Of a DNA stretch of 64,000 bases, positions 61,648-64,000 are shown piece after piece (the stretch's first letter is position 1; each line of letters starts with the position of its first letter). Source of the DNA: Acidovorax sp. CCYZU-2555. Its GTDB lineage: Bacteria > Pseudomonadota > Gammaproteobacteria > Burkholderiales > Burkholderiaceae_C. Below the pieces are notes generated by a model, which saw only the letters and a program-made list of their open reading frames with translations, searched no databases and was not told the DNA's origin. Location: positions 46,375-110,374 of the forward strand of contig NZ_JAHCDD010000007.1 of assembly GCF_018413525.1 (NCBI RefSeq), in the 5' to 3' direction. Both the position numbers and the translations under genes were made by a program.

Positions 61648-63309
61648 ATGAAACACTTACTCAACCTTCTGGCCGCCGTCGCACTGCTTGTGTGGGGTAC
61701 CCACATGGTTCGAACCGGGGTCTTGCGCGTCTTCGGTGCGAACCTGCGAAATCTGCTTGCCCGCAGCATGGGCAACCGCGTTTCCGCGGTGCTCTCCGGG
61801 ATAGGCGTGACCGCGCTGGTGCAGTCGAGCACCGCGACTTCGCTGATGACTTCGTCGTTCGTCGGCCAGGGCCTTATCACCCTGCCCTCGGCGCTGGCCG
61901 TGATGCGCGGCGCCGATGTGGGCACGGCGATGATGTCGGTGCTGTTCGCCACCGATCTCTCCTGGCTCTCTCCGCTGTTGATTTTTGTCGGCGTGGTGCT
62001 GTTCATCACGCGCCAGGACAGCACGGCCGGGCGCATAGGCCGGGTGCTGATCGGCCTGGGCGTGATGCTGCTGGCGCTGCGCCTGGTCGTCGAAGCCACG
62101 GAACCGCTGGTCGAGTCCAACGTGATACGCACGCTGCTCGGTTCCATGACCAGCGATATCTTCCTCGAATTGCTGATGGGCGCGGTGCTCGCGGTCATGG
62201 CCTATTCGAGCCTGGCAATCGTGCTGCTGATTGCCGCCATGGCCAGCTCGGGCGCCGTGCCGCTCGACGTGGCGCTGGGCCTGGTGCTGGGCGCGAACCT
62301 GGGCAGCGGCCTGGTCGCCGTGCTGACCACGGCCAAGTCCAGCGCCGAAGTGCGCCAGGTCACCGTGGGCAACATGCTGTTCAAGATCATGGGCGTGGCG
62401 CTGGCCCTGCCCGCGGTCGGACTGTGGATGCAGCATGTGCGACCCATCATCGGCGACGGTGCGCGCAACGTGGTGCTGTTCCACCTCGCGTTCAACATCT
62501 TCAATACGCTGTTCTTCATAGGCATGACCAATATGGTCGCCAAATGGGTCACCACGCTGCTGCCCAAGCCCGCGCCGGGCTCGGGCAATCCGCTGCGTCC
62601 GCGCCACCTCGACGCGTCGGCGCTGGCTACCCCGTCGCTGGCCATTTCGTGCGCCGCGCGCGAAGCGCTGCACCAGGCCGACATCGTCGAAGCCATGCTG
62701 ATCGGCATGCACAAGGTCGTGGTCAACGACGACCTGAAGCTGTCGGCAGAGTTGCGCCATCTCGACGACACCGTCGACGAGCTGTACTCGGCGATCAAGT
62801 ACTACATGACCAAGATCTCGCGCGCCGAGCTCGACGAGAAGGAAGGCCAGCGCTGGACCGAAGTCATCAGCTTCACCATCAACATGGAGCAGATCGGCGA
62901 CCTGATCGAGCGCGTGCTGCAGGACATCGAGACCAAGAAGATCAAGAAGGGCCGGCAGTTCTCCGCGGCCGGCCTGCAGGAAATCAACGACCTGCATGCC
63001 CGCCTGCTCGACAACCTGCGGCTGGCGATGAGCGTGTTCCTCACGGGCAATGTGCGCGACGCGCAGAAGCTGCTCGAAGAAAAGGCGCGGTTTCGCGATC
63101 TGGAGCTGGCGTACTCGGCCTCGCATCTGGTGCGGCTGTCGGACAACACCATGCCCAGCATAGAGACCAGCTCGCTACACATCGATTTGATCAGCGAACT
63201 CAAGCGCATCAACTCGCTGCTGTGCTCGGTGGCCTATCCCATTCTCGAATCGGCCGGCGCGCTGGCGCCCAGCCGATTGCGCGAGAAGCCCCTGGCCAAG
63301 CAGGAGTGA
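61648..63309 (+). CDS. Na/Pi cotransporter family protein with PhoU-like domain
   Basis: A 553-residue protein. The membrane part (~1-310) has two inverted Na/Pi repeats with the signature VQSSTATSLMTSS and the second-half counterpart AYSSLAIVLLIAAMASSG. The first-repeat Asn-x-Gly is replaced by GADVGTAM and the second is GANLGSGL. The C-terminal ~200 residues form a PhoU-like helical bundle (SFTINMEQIGDLIERVLQDIETKK...). It likely exchanges Na+ and phosphate across the inner membrane, or senses phosphate, like YjbB. ATG 61648 starts the hydrophobic helix MKHLLNLLAAVALLVWGTHMV. The three direct repeats upstream may bind a regulator. Confidence 0.9.
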   Translation: MKHLLNLLAAVALLVWGTHMVRTGVLRVFGANLRNLLARSMGNRVSAVLSGIGVTALVQSSTATSLMTSSFVGQGLITLPSALAVMRGADVGTAMMSVLFATDLSWLSPLLIFVGVVLFITRQDSTAGRIGRVLIGLGVMLLALRLVVEATEPLVESNVIRTLLGSMTSDIFLELLMGAVLAVMAYSSLAIVLLIAAMASSGAVPLDVALGLVLGANLGSGLVAVLTTAKSSAEVRQVTVGNMLFKIMGVALALPAVGLWMQHVRPIIGDGARNVVLFHLAFNIFNTLFFIGMTNMVAKWVTTLLPKPAPGSGNPLRPRHLDASALATPSLAISCAAREALHQADIVEAMLIGMHKVVVNDDLKLSAELRHLDDTVDELYSAIKYYMTKISRAELDEKEGQRWTEVISFTINMEQIGDLIERVLQDIETKKIKKGRQFSAAGLQEINDLHARLLDNLRLAMSVFLTGNVRDAQKLLEEKARFRDLELAYSASHLVRLSDNTMPSIETSSLHIDLISELKRINSLLCSVAYPILESAGALAPSRLREKPLAKQE

Positions 63310-63325
63310 CAGTGCCGGGGCGGGC

Positions 63326-64000
63326 TTACCAGCCCCAATACCCGGCCCACACCAGCGCCGCCTCGGGCGTGAAGCGCTCCTCGCCGGCCCAGGCCTGGAC
63401 CTGGTCGGCGGGCAGCAGCGCAAAGCCCTGGACTTCCCCGTCCTGGTTGTCGGGCAGCACGCCATCGGGCACGGTCGCCACATACCAATGGATGCGCTCC
63501 CGGATATAGCCGCAGCCGTCGCCTTCGTCGCTGGGCTGGTTCAATTCAAAGAATCCGCCATGGCGCAGGTCTCGCAGCGCCTCCAGGCGCAGACCGGCCT
63601 CTTCCCAGGTTTCGCGTGCCAGCGCGGTGTCGAGATCGTCCTGCGCAGACACCATGCCGCCCATCAGCGTGTCCCAGCGATTCGGAAACATCGCCTTGTC
63701 GGCCGCGCGCTGCTGCACCCATAGCCTGCCGTCGGGTGCGACGCCCACCAAGTGCACGGCCAGGGTGGGAATGCCCAGCACGCGCACCGCGCCGCGCTCC
63801 ACGGTCGCGATGGACTCGCCGGCCGCATTGCGCACCGCGAGCTGCTCGTTGCGCCAGGGCCCGCAGCGGCCGTCGGCGCGCAGCACCTGGGCCAGCCGGT
63901 TCAGCGCCAGCGTCGCGCCCTCGCCGGCCTGCACCTGCAGCCACCAGCCGGTTTCGCCCGCCGCATCGCGGCGCACGATATCGATGCCCATCGCGCGCAG
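63326..64000 (-). CDS. NUDIX hydrolase, N-terminus cut by window edge
   Basis: The frame is open to the right edge of the window, so an unknown number of N-terminal residues is missing. The visible 220-odd residues begin with a DUF4743-like region (WRNEQLAVRNAAGESIATVERGAVRVLGIPT). A NUDIX domain follows: WVQQRAADKAMFPNRWDTLMGGMV leads to the box GGMVSAQDDLDTALARETWEEAGL, with the REtWEEAGL metal glutamates. The C-terminal RERIHWYVATVP segment resembles IPP isomerase/thiamine pyrophosphatase-like (Tnr3/YJR142W) proteins. The substrate is unknown. It is convergent with the Na/Pi gene. Confidence 0.8.
   Translation of the reverse strand: MRAMGIDIVRRDAAGETGWWLQVQAGEGATLALNRLAQVLRADGRCGPWRNEQLAVRNAAGESIATVERGAVRVLGIPTLAVHLVGVAPDGRLWVQQRAADKAMFPNRWDTLMGGMVSAQDDLDTALARETWEEAGLRLEALRDLRHGGFFELNQPSDEGDGCGYIRERIHWYVATVPDGVLPDNQDGEVQGFALLPADQVQAWAGEERFTPEAALVWAGYWGW

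Overview
The window reads as chromosomal core DNA of a high-GC betaproteobacterium, most likely of the family Comamonadaceae (Acidovorax/Comamonas-like). This rests on remembered family resemblance of many proteins (CobD/CbiB-like protein beside a CoA pyrophosphatase, MarR-GNAT fusion, pimeloyl-CoA dehydrogenase-type pair, RsmB-like enzyme, DUF1653), on the TAGAAT/TACAAT style of -10 boxes and on short intergenic repeats typical of the group. No search was run, so the genus is open. No CRISPR array, prophage, integrase, transposase or rRNA operon was seen. The window cuts a gene at each end: a FUSC-type transporter on the left and a NUDIX hydrolase on the right.

Layout. 1-5.8 kb: FUSC protein and UvrD helicase (minus), GMP reductase with a terminator-like hairpin in its leader, and a beta-hydroxyacid dehydrogenase-family enzyme. 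5.8-7.4 kb: three identical tRNA-Lys(CTT) genes, then an AT-rich junction and a lipoprotein carrying all catalytic boxes of eukaryotic ubiquitin-specific proteases. This is the most unusual gene of the window. 7.4-14.4 kb: chemoreceptor, Bcr/CflA-type drug exporter, a membrane PQQ dehydrogenase and a divergent MarR-GNAT fusion regulator with a palindromic operator between them. 14.4-21.9 kb: DEAD-box RNA helicase, oligoribonuclease, Ste24-type protease, pterin carbinolamine dehydratase, RsgA, a CobD/CbiB-like membrane protein and a CoA pyrophosphatase-type NUDIX enzyme. 21.9-24.4 kb: rpsP-rimM-trmD-rplS, interrupted by a tandem 84-bp repeat and a terminator.

24.5-35.5 kb: GNAT enzyme, TM2-like protein, Pit phosphate transporter with its DUF47 partner, LysR/TauE pair, RarA, BrnQ, LolA and FtsK. 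35.7-47.5 kb: TrxB, L28/L33, an unsecreted-looking subtilase, acyl-CoA desaturase, RsmB-like methyltransferase, DUF1653 protein, PurN, YceH, a two-subunit acyl-CoA dehydrogenase, a bestrophin and a DUF2238 protein. 47.5-50.5 kb: an orotate phosphoribosyltransferase-like protein and an M20 carbamoylase-type hydrolase, translationally coupled and divergent from a LysR regulator. 50.6-55.9 kb: a complete FecI-FecR-TonB receptor-PepSY iron uptake locus. 55.9-64 kb: HNH nuclease, RibF, IleS, LspA, a Na/Pi cotransporter-like protein and the partial NUDIX gene.

How the parts fit. Most of the window is housekeeping: ribosome assembly and tRNA/rRNA modification, purine and flavin metabolism, cell envelope and DNA repair. 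Accessory functions are iron acquisition through cell-surface signalling, phosphate uptake, PQQ-linked periplasmic oxidation, chemotaxis, and the ubiquitin-protease-like lipoprotein. Several genes (uvrD, orn, the Ste24-type gene, purN, the RsmB-like gene, the TM2 gene) have a -10-like hexamer ending only 6-8 bases before the ATG and no Shine-Dalgarno sequence, which suggests leaderless transcripts.
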